Shown here: in pieces, positions 24,646-32,164 of the stretch
Layout of the letters: each line of letters starts with the position of its first letter
Numbering within the stretch: the first letter of the stretch is position 1
Assembly: GCF_009908165.1 (NCBI RefSeq)
Contig: NZ_JAAAUC010000001.1
Coordinates: 124,001-188,000, forward strand
DNA length: 64,000 nucleotides
DNA from: Frigidibacter albus
GTDB taxonomy: Bacteria; Pseudomonadota; Alphaproteobacteria; Rhodobacterales; Rhodobacteraceae
Reading direction: 5' to 3'
Translations under genes and position numbers: made by a program
The notes under the pieces: model-generated
Told to the model about the DNA's origin: nothing
The model's input: the letters and a program-made list of their open reading frames with translations, nothing else
The model's database searches: none

Positions 24646-25653
24646 TCAGACCTCCCCCTCCGCCGCCCAATACCCCGCCGCCATCATCTCGCTCTTCCCC
24701 AGCCCCCGAGCCCGCAACACCTTGCGCGCCGCCTCCGCCAGCCGCTTCTCGGCGGCGAACCACACGAACCGGTCCACCGCCGGCACCTCCACCGCCTCCA
24801 GCGCCGGCACCAGCGCGCAACGCCCCTCGACCCGGTGCAATGCCATCCCGTCCGGGCGCGGCAGGTCCGGCAGGTCCTCAGCTGCTACCGCCACATGCGC
24901 GCTGCCCTGCACGCCCGCAGGCAGCAGCGACAGGATCCGCGCAATCGCCGGCAGCGCCGTCTCATCCCCGATCAGCGTGACATGCCCCGCCGCCGGCACC
25001 CAGCCGCCGCCCGGGCCCATCACCCCGACCTCGGCCCCGGCCTGCACCCCCGCGCTCCACTCGGTCGCGCCGCCGCCCTCATGCACGAAGATGTCGAACT
25101 CGATCCAGCCGGCCGCCCCGTCCAGCGCCCGCACGGTATAGACCGGCCGGTGCAGCGCCGCCGCGCCCTCGGGCCAGCGGGTGCGGCCCTTGGCGTCGAT
25201 CCGCGGCCATTCGGGCGGCTGCCCGGCGGGCGGCAGCAGCAACCGGAAATGCAGCCCCTGCGCGCCGAACCGCGCCGCCTCGGGCCCGGCCAGCCGCACC
25301 CGCCGGAACCCGGGCGAGACCTGCCGCACCGACACCACCCGCATCAGCGCCAGCCCCGGCGCCAGCGCGCCTTCGTCCACCCGGTCCCAGACCGGAGCAC
25401 AGCCGGCGGCTTCGAACACCGATCCAAGGGCGTCCTGAAGCACGAACAGGATCCGCATGTCGGGCGCAAAGACCGCCAGTGCGGGGGCGCCGCCGGTCAG
25501 CGCCAGTCGTACCTCGCCGCCCCAGATCTCGACCGCGAGCCCGCCCGGCACCTCGCGGCAGGGGGCGTCATAGGGGGCGGCGGCCGCGCGCAAGGCGGCC
25601 AGCGCCGCCTCGGGCGCAAGGCCGGGCAGGGTGGCGGCCAGATGCTCGGTCAT
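24646..25653 (-). CDS. Siderophore-interacting protein (ferric-siderophore reductase), system 1
   Basis: A 335-residue cytoplasmic flavoprotein of the SIP/ViuB family, which reduces Fe(III)-siderophores with NAD(P)H and FAD to free the iron. Residues 1-95 look like the DUF2218 domain often fused to these proteins. The FAD-binding beta-barrel contains the RPVYTVR motif (near residue 170), and the C-terminal NAD(P)H domain contains LIGDETALPAI and ends with the family tail (SEMMAAGYW). It is the last gene of the minus-strand operon SBP-permease-permease-ATPase-SIP, and its start overlaps the ATPase stop (ATGA). Its presence argues that the imported siderophore is reused or released by reduction rather than destroyed. 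Confidence 0.87.
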   Translation of the reverse strand: MTEHLAATLPGLAPEAALAALRAAAAPYDAPCREVPGGLAVEIWGGEVRLALTGGAPALAVFAPDMRILFVLQDALGSVFEAAGCAPVWDRVDEGALAPGLALMRVVSVRQVSPGFRRVRLAGPEAARFGAQGLHFRLLLPPAGQPPEWPRIDAKGRTRWPEGAAALHRPVYTVRALDGAAGWIEFDIFVHEGGGATEWSAGVQAGAEVGVMGPGGGWVPAAGHVTLIGDETALPAIARILSLLPAGVQGSAHVAVAAEDLPDLPRPDGMALHRVEGRCALVPALEAVEVPAVDRFVWFAAEKRLAEAARKVLRARGLGKSEMMAAGYWAAEGEV

Positions 25654-26423
25654 GCCGGCACCACCAGCGGCGTTCCGGTCACCGGATCTGCGATCACCAG
25701 CGCCCTGAGCCCGAAGGCGTCCTCCAGCGCCCCCGGCGTCAGCACCTCCTCTGGCGTCCCCTCGGCCAGCACCCGCCCCGCCGCCATCAGCACCAGATGA
25801 TCGGCAAAGCGCGCGGCAAGGCTCAGGTCATGCAGCACGGTCACGATGCTGCGGCCCTGCTCGCGGTTCAGCCGGCGCAGCAGCGCCAGCACCTCGATCT
25901 GGTGCGGCAGGTCGAGCCAGGTCGTCGGCTCGTCGAGCAGCAGATGCTCGGTCTGCTGCGCCAGGGCCAGCGCGATCCAGACCCGCTGGCGCTGCCCGCC
26001 CGACAGGTCCGCCACCGGCCGCGCCGCCAGATCGGTCAGCCCGGTGGCCGCCAGCGCAGCCGCGCGCGCCGCCTCATCCGCCGCGCTCCACCCGGCCAGC
26101 AGGCCGCGCCAGGGCGCCCGTCCCCGGGCGACCAGATCGCCGACGGTGATCCCCTCGGGCGCAATCGGCGCCTGCGGCAGCAAGCCGAGCCGCCGCGCCA
26201 CTGCCCGGGTGGGCAGCGCGTGGATGTCCTCCCCGTCCAGCGTCACCCGCCCCGCCTGCGGCCGGATCAGCCGCGCCAGCGCCTTGAGCAGCGTGGACTT
26301 GCCGCAGCCATTGGGCCCGAGGATCGCGGTGACGCGCCCCGCGGGCAGCGCCAGCGTCAACCCCTCCACCACGATCCGCCGGTCATAAGCCAGCGTCAGG
26401 TTCTCTGCGCGAAGTCCCGTCAC
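25650..26423 (-). CDS. Iron-siderophore ABC transporter ATP-binding protein, system 1
   Basis: A 257-residue FecE/FepC-type ATPase. Walker A GPNGCGKST is at residues 36-44, the Q-loop at GLLPQAPIAPEGITV, the signature LSGGQRQRVWIALAL near residue 135, Walker B LLLDEPTTWLD and the H-loop TVLHDLSLAARF. It drives the FecCD-type permeases encoded upstream. The start is a GTG at 26423 that overlaps the preceding permease stop (GTGA); an in-frame extension further upstream reads through the permease gene and is spurious. The C-terminal GLRALVIADPVTGTPLVVP region is typical of the siderophore subgroup. Confidence 0.9.
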   Translation of the reverse strand: MTGLRAENLTLAYDRRIVVEGLTLALPAGRVTAILGPNGCGKSTLLKALARLIRPQAGRVTLDGEDIHALPTRAVARRLGLLPQAPIAPEGITVGDLVARGRAPWRGLLAGWSAADEAARAAALAATGLTDLAARPVADLSGGQRQRVWIALALAQQTEHLLLDEPTTWLDLPHQIEVLALLRRLNREQGRSIVTVLHDLSLAARFADHLVLMAAGRVLAEGTPEEVLTPGALEDAFGLRALVIADPVTGTPLVVPA

Positions 26424-27412
26424 AGTCCGCCCCTCTCCATCTCTCGTGTCAGCAGCCACAGCAGGCAGGGCGCGCCGAGGATCCCGGTCATCACCCCCAG
26501 CGGCAGCTGCACCCCCGGCACCGCCGCCCGCGCCGCCAGATCGGCCAGCACTGCGATGGTCGCCCCGGTCAGCGCCGCCCCGGCCAGCACTGCGCCCGGC
26601 CCGGCCGTGCCCGCCCGCCGCAGCGCGCCGCGGGCCAGCGGCCCGGCCATCAGCGCGATGAATGGCACCGGCCCCGCCACCGCAACCGCCGCCGCCGCCA
26701 GCGCCACGCCAAGCGCGGCCAGCCCGGCGCGGGCCCGCTGCACCCGCAGCCCCAGCCCGGCCGCCAGATCGTCGCCCATCTCCAGCAGCGCCAGCGCCGG
26801 CACCAGCGCCGCCGTCAGCAGCGCCAGCGGCAGCGCCGTCAGCGCGATCTGCCCGGCATGGCCCCAGGTCCGCGCCGCCAGCGATCCGCTCAGCCAGCGC
26901 TGCGCCTCCATCGCTTCGGGGCCGGGCAGTCGGGTCATCGCAAAGCCGGTCAGCGCGGTCAGGGTAAAGCCCGCGCCGATCCCGACCAGCACCAGCCGCA
27001 GCGGCACCAGCCCCTCGCGCGTCAGCGCCAGCAGCGCCACGGCCACCGCCGCCCCCGCGCCGCCCGCTGCCGCGCCAAGCGTCACCGACAGCCCGGCGCC
27101 GGCGCCGAACCCCGCCACCGCCAGCGCGCCAAGCCCGGCACCGGCAGTGAAGCCCATCACATCGGGCGCGGCCAGCGGGTTGCGCAGCACCGACTGGAAG
27201 ATCGCGCCCGACATCCCAAGCGCCGCCCCCGCCAGCGCCCCGGTCGCCACCCGCGGCCCCCGCAGCACCCGCAGGGTGAAGCCGCCCGGCCCCTCGCCAG
27301 TCAGCAGCCCCCGCCACAGGTCGGCAGGCCCCAGCAGCACCTCGCCCACCGCCAGCCCCAGCAGGCAGGCCAGCAGCAGTGCGGCGGCGAGGAGGGACAG
27401 CCCGCGGCTCAT
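26420..27412 (-). CDS. Iron-siderophore ABC transporter permease (FecCD family), system 1, second subunit
   Basis: A 330-residue polytopic membrane protein of the BtuC/FecCD family with about nine to ten hydrophobic segments. Family marks are LRGPRVATGALAGAALGMSGAIFQSVLRNPLAAPDVMG in the first third (about residues 50-88), LEMGDDLAAGLGLRV near residue 200 (the coupling-helix region that contacts the ATPase) and GPVPFIALMAGPLARG. It forms the heterodimeric channel with the neighbouring permease. The ATG at 27412 overlaps that gene's stop. The composition is extremely rich in Ala, Gly and Leu, as expected for this family in GC-rich genomes. Confidence 0.9.
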   Translation of the reverse strand: MSRGLSLLAAALLLACLLGLAVGEVLLGPADLWRGLLTGEGPGGFTLRVLRGPRVATGALAGAALGMSGAIFQSVLRNPLAAPDVMGFTAGAGLGALAVAGFGAGAGLSVTLGAAAGGAGAAVAVALLALTREGLVPLRLVLVGIGAGFTLTALTGFAMTRLPGPEAMEAQRWLSGSLAARTWGHAGQIALTALPLALLTAALVPALALLEMGDDLAAGLGLRVQRARAGLAALGVALAAAAVAVAGPVPFIALMAGPLARGALRRAGTAGPGAVLAGAALTGATIAVLADLAARAAVPGVQLPLGVMTGILGAPCLLWLLTREMERGGL

Positions 27413-28419
27413 GCCGGTGCCCCCAGCCGCATCCGGCGGGCGACGAGGATGAACACCGGACCGCCAAGCAGCGCCGTCATCACCCCCACCCGCACCTCGC
27501 CCGGCGGCAGCGCCACGCGCCCGGCGACATCGGCCAGCAGTAGCACCAGCGGGCCGATCAGCCCCGCGGCCAGCAGCATCGGGCGAACTCCCGGCCCGAC
27601 CAGCGCCCGGGCCAGATGCGGCGCCATCAGCCCCAGAAACGCCACCGGCCCGGCCAGCGACACTGCCGCCCCGCACAGGGCGGTCACCGCCGCCAGCGTG
27701 CCCGCGCGCACCCAGCCCGTGCGTGCGCCGAGGCTGCGCGCCGCCTCCTCGCCCAAGGCCAACGCATCCAGCGCCGCGCCAAGCGCCAGCGCCAGCAGGC
27801 CGCCGGCCAGCGCGACCATCGCCATCATCGCCAAGGGGCGCGAACCGGCATCCGCCAGCGAGCCCACGACCCAGAACCGCCAGACCTCCAGCGCCTCGGT
27901 CCGCACAAGCACCAGCGCGCCGACCAGCGACATCAGCAGCGCAGTCAGTGCCGCCCCCGCCAGCGTCAGCCGCACCGGCCCCGCGCCGCCGCGCCCGGCG
28001 CCGCCAAGCACGAACACCGCCGCCGCCGCCAGGGCCGCCCCCGGAAACGCCAGCGCCGACAGCGCCGCGCTGTCATTCACCCCGAACAGGAAGGCCCCCA
28101 GCACCACCGCGAAACTGGCCCCGGCATTCACCCCCAGCAGCCCCGGCTCGGCCAGAGGGTTGCGCGTCACCGCCTGCATCAGCACCCCCGCCATCCCGAG
28201 CGCCGCGCCCGCGACAAGCCCGGCCGCCAGCCGCGGCAGCCGCAACTGCCGCAGCACCACATGCGCCGGATCGGCGGCATCGGGCTGGACCAGCGCCGCC
28301 CAGGCCTGCGCGGGCGCCAGCGGCCGGGTGCCGACCATCAGCGCCAGCAGGGCTGCACCCGCGAGCGCTGCGGCTAGCGCGGCGAGGGTGAGGGCGGTGC
28401 GTGCGTGGAGGCCGGTCAC
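27409..28419 (-). CDS. Iron-siderophore ABC transporter permease (FecCD family), system 1, first subunit
   Basis: A 336-residue membrane permease with the FecCD signature LRLPRLAAGLVAGAALGMAGVLMQAVTRNPLAEPG near residues 60-95. Later features are LALGEEAARSLGARTGWVRAG and GPVAFLGLMAPHLARALVG, with the C-terminal DVAGRVALPPGEVRVGVMTALLGGPVFI. A GTG at 28419 is taken as start because the leader before it has no hydrophobic or family character; the start is moderately uncertain. Seventy bases separate it from the binding-protein gene upstream, and it overlaps the second permease downstream. Two different permeases imply a heterodimer. Confidence 0.87.
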   Translation of the reverse strand: MTGLHARTALTLAALAAALAGAALLALMVGTRPLAPAQAWAALVQPDAADPAHVVLRQLRLPRLAAGLVAGAALGMAGVLMQAVTRNPLAEPGLLGVNAGASFAVVLGAFLFGVNDSAALSALAFPGAALAAAAVFVLGGAGRGGAGPVRLTLAGAALTALLMSLVGALVLVRTEALEVWRFWVVGSLADAGSRPLAMMAMVALAGGLLALALGAALDALALGEEAARSLGARTGWVRAGTLAAVTALCGAAVSLAGPVAFLGLMAPHLARALVGPGVRPMLLAAGLIGPLVLLLADVAGRVALPPGEVRVGVMTALLGGPVFILVARRMRLGAPA

Positions 28420-28489
28420 GGTGCGGCGGTCCCGGCCCTTCGGCGGGCCGCGCCGCAGACGAGATCGGTTGCCGCGGCCATTCCCGGGC

Positions 28490-29491
28490 TCACGGCGCGA
28501 GGCCCGCGGCGACGGCCGAAGGCACCGGCGTTGCCGTATCGCCATCGGCGGCGGCGGCCAGTTCCGGCTCCAGCCGGTCCAGCGCATAGGGCAGGCTCGA
28601 CAGGCTGGCATGGCTCATCGCGGCGGCGAGCAGCGGGTCTGCCCAGATCTCGCGGCCCTCGGCATGGGCGCGCAGGGTACGGCGCAGGGGCAGGGCGGCC
28701 AGAGCCGAAGCATCGCCGCTGTCCCCCATCCAGACCAGCACCCCCGCCTCCAGCGGCGCCAGATCCTCGGGCGAGAGCGGGGCGAAGAAGCGGTCCGGGC
28801 TGGCCAGTGCGGCAATCGGCGGCGGCGGGGCAAAGCCCAGGTCGATCAGCAGATTGGCCCGCGTATCGCCCGGCAGGAACGCCCCGGGCTCGCCAGCCCA
28901 CAGATAGGCGGCCACCCCGGTCTGCCCCTGCCAGCCGGGATGCGCGGCCCGCATCGCCGCCATCCGGGCCCGGATCGCGGCGACGGCCGCCTCGGCTTCG
29001 GCCAGTCGCCCGGTGGCGCGGCCAAGGGTCAGGGCATGAACGTCCCACGGGGTGTTGTAGCCGCCATACGCCGCTTCCGAAGCGACGGTGGGCGCGATCT
29101 GCGACAGCACCGCGTATTCCTCGGCGTTGATGCCGGACCCGACGGCAAGGATCAGATCGGGCTGCAGCGCCGCCACTGCCTCCATCGACACCTCGCCGCG
29201 CAGCACCATCGGCCGCGCCTCTCCCAGATCCGCCTCGGCCCAGGGCCACACGCCATGCAGCGTGTCGCCGAACCAGTGCCGGATCGCCACGGGCACCACC
29301 CCGATCGCCAGCAGGTTGTCATGGCCGATATAGCCAAGCGACACCACGCGTTCGGGTGGCGCGGCCACGACGGTCTCGCCGTACATATGGGTGAAGGTCT
29401 GCGGAAAAGGCTGCGCGTCGGCAGCAATCGGCGCCAGCGTCAGCAACATGAGCAGGCGCAGGAACGGCATGAGGGGCGGGCAGGCGGACAT
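28490..29491 (-). CDS. Iron-siderophore ABC transporter substrate-binding protein, system 1
   Basis: A 333-residue periplasmic binding protein of the FepB/FecB/BtuF class. A signal peptide (MPFLRLLMLLTLAPIAADA) ends near residue 26. Then come the family segments PPERVVSLGYIGHDNLLAIGV, VSMEAVAALQPDLILAVG and the second-lobe part around RANLLIDLGF. The ATG at 29491 is chosen because GGAGAG precedes it; more upstream in-frame codons lack a site. It is the first gene of the minus-strand uptake operon. The TonB receptor is divergently placed several genes away on the plus strand, so the whole cluster 19440-29491 is one uptake system. Confidence 0.88.
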   Translation of the reverse strand: MSACPPLMPFLRLLMLLTLAPIAADAQPFPQTFTHMYGETVVAAPPERVVSLGYIGHDNLLAIGVVPVAIRHWFGDTLHGVWPWAEADLGEARPMVLRGEVSMEAVAALQPDLILAVGSGINAEEYAVLSQIAPTVASEAAYGGYNTPWDVHALTLGRATGRLAEAEAAVAAIRARMAAMRAAHPGWQGQTGVAAYLWAGEPGAFLPGDTRANLLIDLGFAPPPPIAALASPDRFFAPLSPEDLAPLEAGVLVWMGDSGDASALAALPLRRTLRAHAEGREIWADPLLAAAMSHASLSSLPYALDRLEPELAAAADGDTATPVPSAVAAGLAP

Positions 29492-29903
29492 CGGGCTCTC
29501 CGTCACGGGAAAGCGCGCTGGCATTGGGCTTGCACGCGGGGGCTGGGTCCTTCTTCCGCCCCCCGGCCGTGCTGTCAAGGGCGACTTCAGGCTGCAGGCT
29601 GCGCCGGAGATCGCCAGGCTGCGCCATGAGAAGCATGGGATGTCCTCAGGCGCAGTGCGCGGTTCGGGCCCTCAAGGTTCTCATCTCCTTCGCAGCCCGG
29701 AAAGGTCCGATGGCAACTCCAGCTTCAAACGGTCCAGCAGGTCCGGGTCCGCACTCCCTTGGCTTGGCCGGCTGACCACCAAGCCGGCCGCGGTTTCCAC
29801 ATCGCCCCGTTGCGCCCAGCCTCCGAACGCATATGATGCGCGTGCCTGGCTTGAGCCCCCTACGCCAAAGCGGCACATCACCTGTGAAAATCGGAGACTG
29901 ATC
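29492..29903. other. Intergenic region between the two siderophore systems
   Basis: About 410 bases separate the divergent starts of the system 1 binding protein and the system 2 siderophore-interacting protein. No frame with family character is present. On the minus strand a TTGACA hexamer (29573-29578) could be a -35 element but lacks a good -10 partner. A short direct repeat, CAGGCTGCGCC, occurs near 29600-29630. Promoters for both directions are expected here. Confidence 0.4.
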
Positions 29904-30953
29904 GTGCAACACTCGCTCGCGCAATTTCCTTGTGCCGACGCCCCCGCTCTGGTCGCGTTCTGGCGCGAGGAGTTCATGGAACATGGGGTGCCGCCGATCG
30001 AGCCCGAGCCCGGCGTGGTGGCGGCCGACGCCGGATTTGCCCGCGTCACCGTGCGAACACTGCCCGGCCTGGGCGAGATCGAGATCGCCTGCGATGATCC
30101 TGGGCTCATGGTCGACCTTCGCATCGGCATCGACCAGCATATGGCAGAGTTCGCCCCGGACCTGCCACCGCTCGCCTGGTCCGGCGCGGACGCGGCCGGG
30201 ACCCTGCCACCGTCCTTCGCCGCCGCTCGCGTCGCGGGGTGTGAGCCGTTGGGGATATCGTGGCTGCGGATGACGCTTGCGGCAGAGCCCGCGGCGCTCC
30301 GGCGCTTTGCCGTGCCACATTGGCACTTCCGCCTGCTGCGGCCCATGGCGGCAGGGCGGGTGCCGATCTGGCCAAGGCTGAACCCGCGCGGCACGCTCGA
30401 CTGGCCGGCGGGAGAGGATACCCTCCTCGACCGCGCCTACACGGTGCGCGACCTGGACATCGAGGGCGGAACCCTGGCCTTCGACATCTTCCGCCATGAG
30501 GGTGGGCACACCTGCACCTGGGCCGAGGCGGCCCCGGCGGGTGAGGCGGTGGGCCTGATCGGCCCGGGTGGCAAGACCGGCCCGGAGGTCGGCGCAAACG
30601 GTGGCTGGCTGCTGTCGGGCGGGGATGAAACCTCTGCTCCCGTGATCCTGCGCGCCTTGTCTGTGCTGCCCGCTGGCACCCGGGGCCAGGTGGTGCTGCT
30701 TGTCGCAGATGCCGCGGACCGGCAGCCGGTGCCGACGGATGGCCCTGCCGTCACCTGGCTCTATCGCAGCGAAGGTGCAACGGAGGCCGATCTGGTAGAC
30801 GCCGTTGCCTCGGTGCCGGTGCCGGCGGGCAATGACACCTGGCTATGGTTCGCGGCGTCGCAAGAGGCGGCCCGGAAGATCCGTCGCCACGGGCGCGACG
30901 TCCTTTCTGTGTCGCGGGACCGGCTGACGTCGGTGGCCTATTGGCAAGGATGA
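29904..30953 (+). CDS. Siderophore-interacting protein (ferric-siderophore reductase), system 2
   Basis: A 349-residue SIP-family flavoprotein related to the one at 24646. An N-terminal domain with a DUF2218-like part (VTVRTLPGLGEIEIACDD) precedes the reductase core, with the FAD motif RAYTVRDLD, LAFDIFRHEGGHTCTW and the nucleotide-binding GGDETSAPVILRAL, ending with the tail LTSVAYWQG. The start is a GTG at 29904 behind TCGGAG. The open frame extends upstream to 29391 but without family character. It probably frees iron from the siderophore brought in by the receptor at 32165-34309. It is separated from the following AraC gene by about 170 bases. Confidence 0.86.
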   Translation: MQHSLAQFPCADAPALVAFWREEFMEHGVPPIEPEPGVVAADAGFARVTVRTLPGLGEIEIACDDPGLMVDLRIGIDQHMAEFAPDLPPLAWSGADAAGTLPPSFAAARVAGCEPLGISWLRMTLAAEPAALRRFAVPHWHFRLLRPMAAGRVPIWPRLNPRGTLDWPAGEDTLLDRAYTVRDLDIEGGTLAFDIFRHEGGHTCTWAEAAPAGEAVGLIGPGGKTGPEVGANGGWLLSGGDETSAPVILRALSVLPAGTRGQVVLLVADAADRQPVPTDGPAVTWLYRSEGATEADLVDAVASVPVPAGNDTWLWFAASQEAARKIRRHGRDVLSVSRDRLTSVAYWQG

Positions 30954-31125
30954 AGAGTTGCCGCCGGTGCGCGCCACGAACCGGCATTGACGCCCCCCGT
31001 GTTTCAGCGGCTGACTGAGCCCCTAGCGGCGGTGAGGCCTTTCCCCGCTGCGACACCAGCCACCGGCGCGGTCCGTCCGCCGGCCAGCCAGCAGATCAAT
31101 GACAGACCCGCGGCGGAGCCCGGCC

Positions 31126-32133
31126 ATGAATCATGAGCATGAGTTTGTCGGACAGACGAACGGCATCACCCTGACGGCGCCGGTACGGTGGCAGCGGTTG
31201 GACGGGGCCGTGGGCGTCTTCTGGCAGGCAGAGGGAGCAAGGGGCGCGCGCGGCTACTATCTGTCGAACCACCCGCGGATATCGGTCTTCTTCAACGACA
31301 TGTCCGGCGTCCGCGTCTCGAATGACGCCGTGCCAGAGGACACACACCTGCTTGCGTCGGATCGCACCGCCGAGGGGAGGGGCCTGCTTCCGGTGGCTCA
31401 GGGGGCTGCCGGACATGGAAGGCCGATGGCGCGCGTGCTGTTCGTGCCGGCCGGACTGCCGATGTGGACGCTGTTCACCTCGGGCCATGCCTTTTCGCAT
31501 CTGGATATCCACCTGCACCCCTCGCGCCTTGTGAAGATGCTCTCGCCTGCCTTGGGCAAGCCCGGCGCGATCAGGGTTCTGGGCCGTCCGGTAGAGTGCG
31601 AGGGAAACCAGGCCATCGACGCGCTGGCAACGCTTCTGACAGATGAAATCCGGACGCGGGCCCGCCATGCGCTCTTCGCCGAAAGCCTCGTGGACAGCCT
31701 CGTGGCCGGGCTGCTGGATATTGGGGTGGGTGCGCGAGTGGGCGAGCCGGATCGGGCAGAGCCCCGCCTGACCCGGGGCCAGATGCGCAAGCTTGTCACC
31801 TGCTTCAGGGCGCGGGGTGGGCGCCGCCTGACCATCGCCGAGATGTCGGCGGAGGTGGGCCTGTCGGAAAGCTGGTTCTCGCACCTGTTCAAGAACACCA
31901 CCGGCACCACCCCGCTGCAATGGCAACTGCGCCAGCGGGTCGAGCTTGCGCAGGACCTGCTGGGCAGCAGCGGCCTCAGCCTGGCCGAGATCGCGGGCCG
32001 GCTGGGCTTCACCGATCAGGCGCACCTGACGAAGGTGTTCCGCCGGGTGACGGGCGAGACGCCTGCCGCCTGGCGGCGCACGCATCCGGCCGGGGCGCCC
32101 GCCGCATCGGACCCGCCGCAGCGCAAGGCCTGA
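31126..32133 (+). CDS. AraC-family transcriptional regulator of siderophore uptake, system 2
   Basis: A 335-residue AraC regulator similar in plan to the one at 19440. An N-terminal sensor part contains GYYLSNHPRISVFF and RVLFVPAGLPMWTLFTSGHAFSHLDIHL, matching the corresponding region of the first regulator. The DNA-binding domain has IAEMSAEVGLSESWFSHLFK and LAEIAGRLGFTDQAHLTKVF, then VTGETPAAWRR. The start at 31126 (MNHEHEF) is preferred, as GGAG lies upstream; 31099 is the alternative. It converges on the TonB receptor gene at 32165-34309, which it probably activates with the cognate ferric siderophore as signal. Confidence 0.85.
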   Translation: MNHEHEFVGQTNGITLTAPVRWQRLDGAVGVFWQAEGARGARGYYLSNHPRISVFFNDMSGVRVSNDAVPEDTHLLASDRTAEGRGLLPVAQGAAGHGRPMARVLFVPAGLPMWTLFTSGHAFSHLDIHLHPSRLVKMLSPALGKPGAIRVLGRPVECEGNQAIDALATLLTDEIRTRARHALFAESLVDSLVAGLLDIGVGARVGEPDRAEPRLTRGQMRKLVTCFRARGGRRLTIAEMSAEVGLSESWFSHLFKNTTGTTPLQWQLRQRVELAQDLLGSSGLSLAEIAGRLGFTDQAHLTKVFRRVTGETPAAWRRTHPAGAPAASDPPQRKA

Positions 32134-32164
32134 CGAGCCAGGCCTTGCCGCGGGGATCATCCGC

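Noticed and set aside
29391-29903. N-terminal extension of the second siderophore-interacting protein
   Set aside because: No domain character, crosses the promoter region, and a GTG with a good ribosome-binding site exists at 29904.
29492-29903. Cobalamin riboswitch upstream of the FecCD-type operon
   Set aside because: The family includes cobalamin transporters, but no conserved B12-box elements are present and the adjoining receptor and reductase indicate siderophores.
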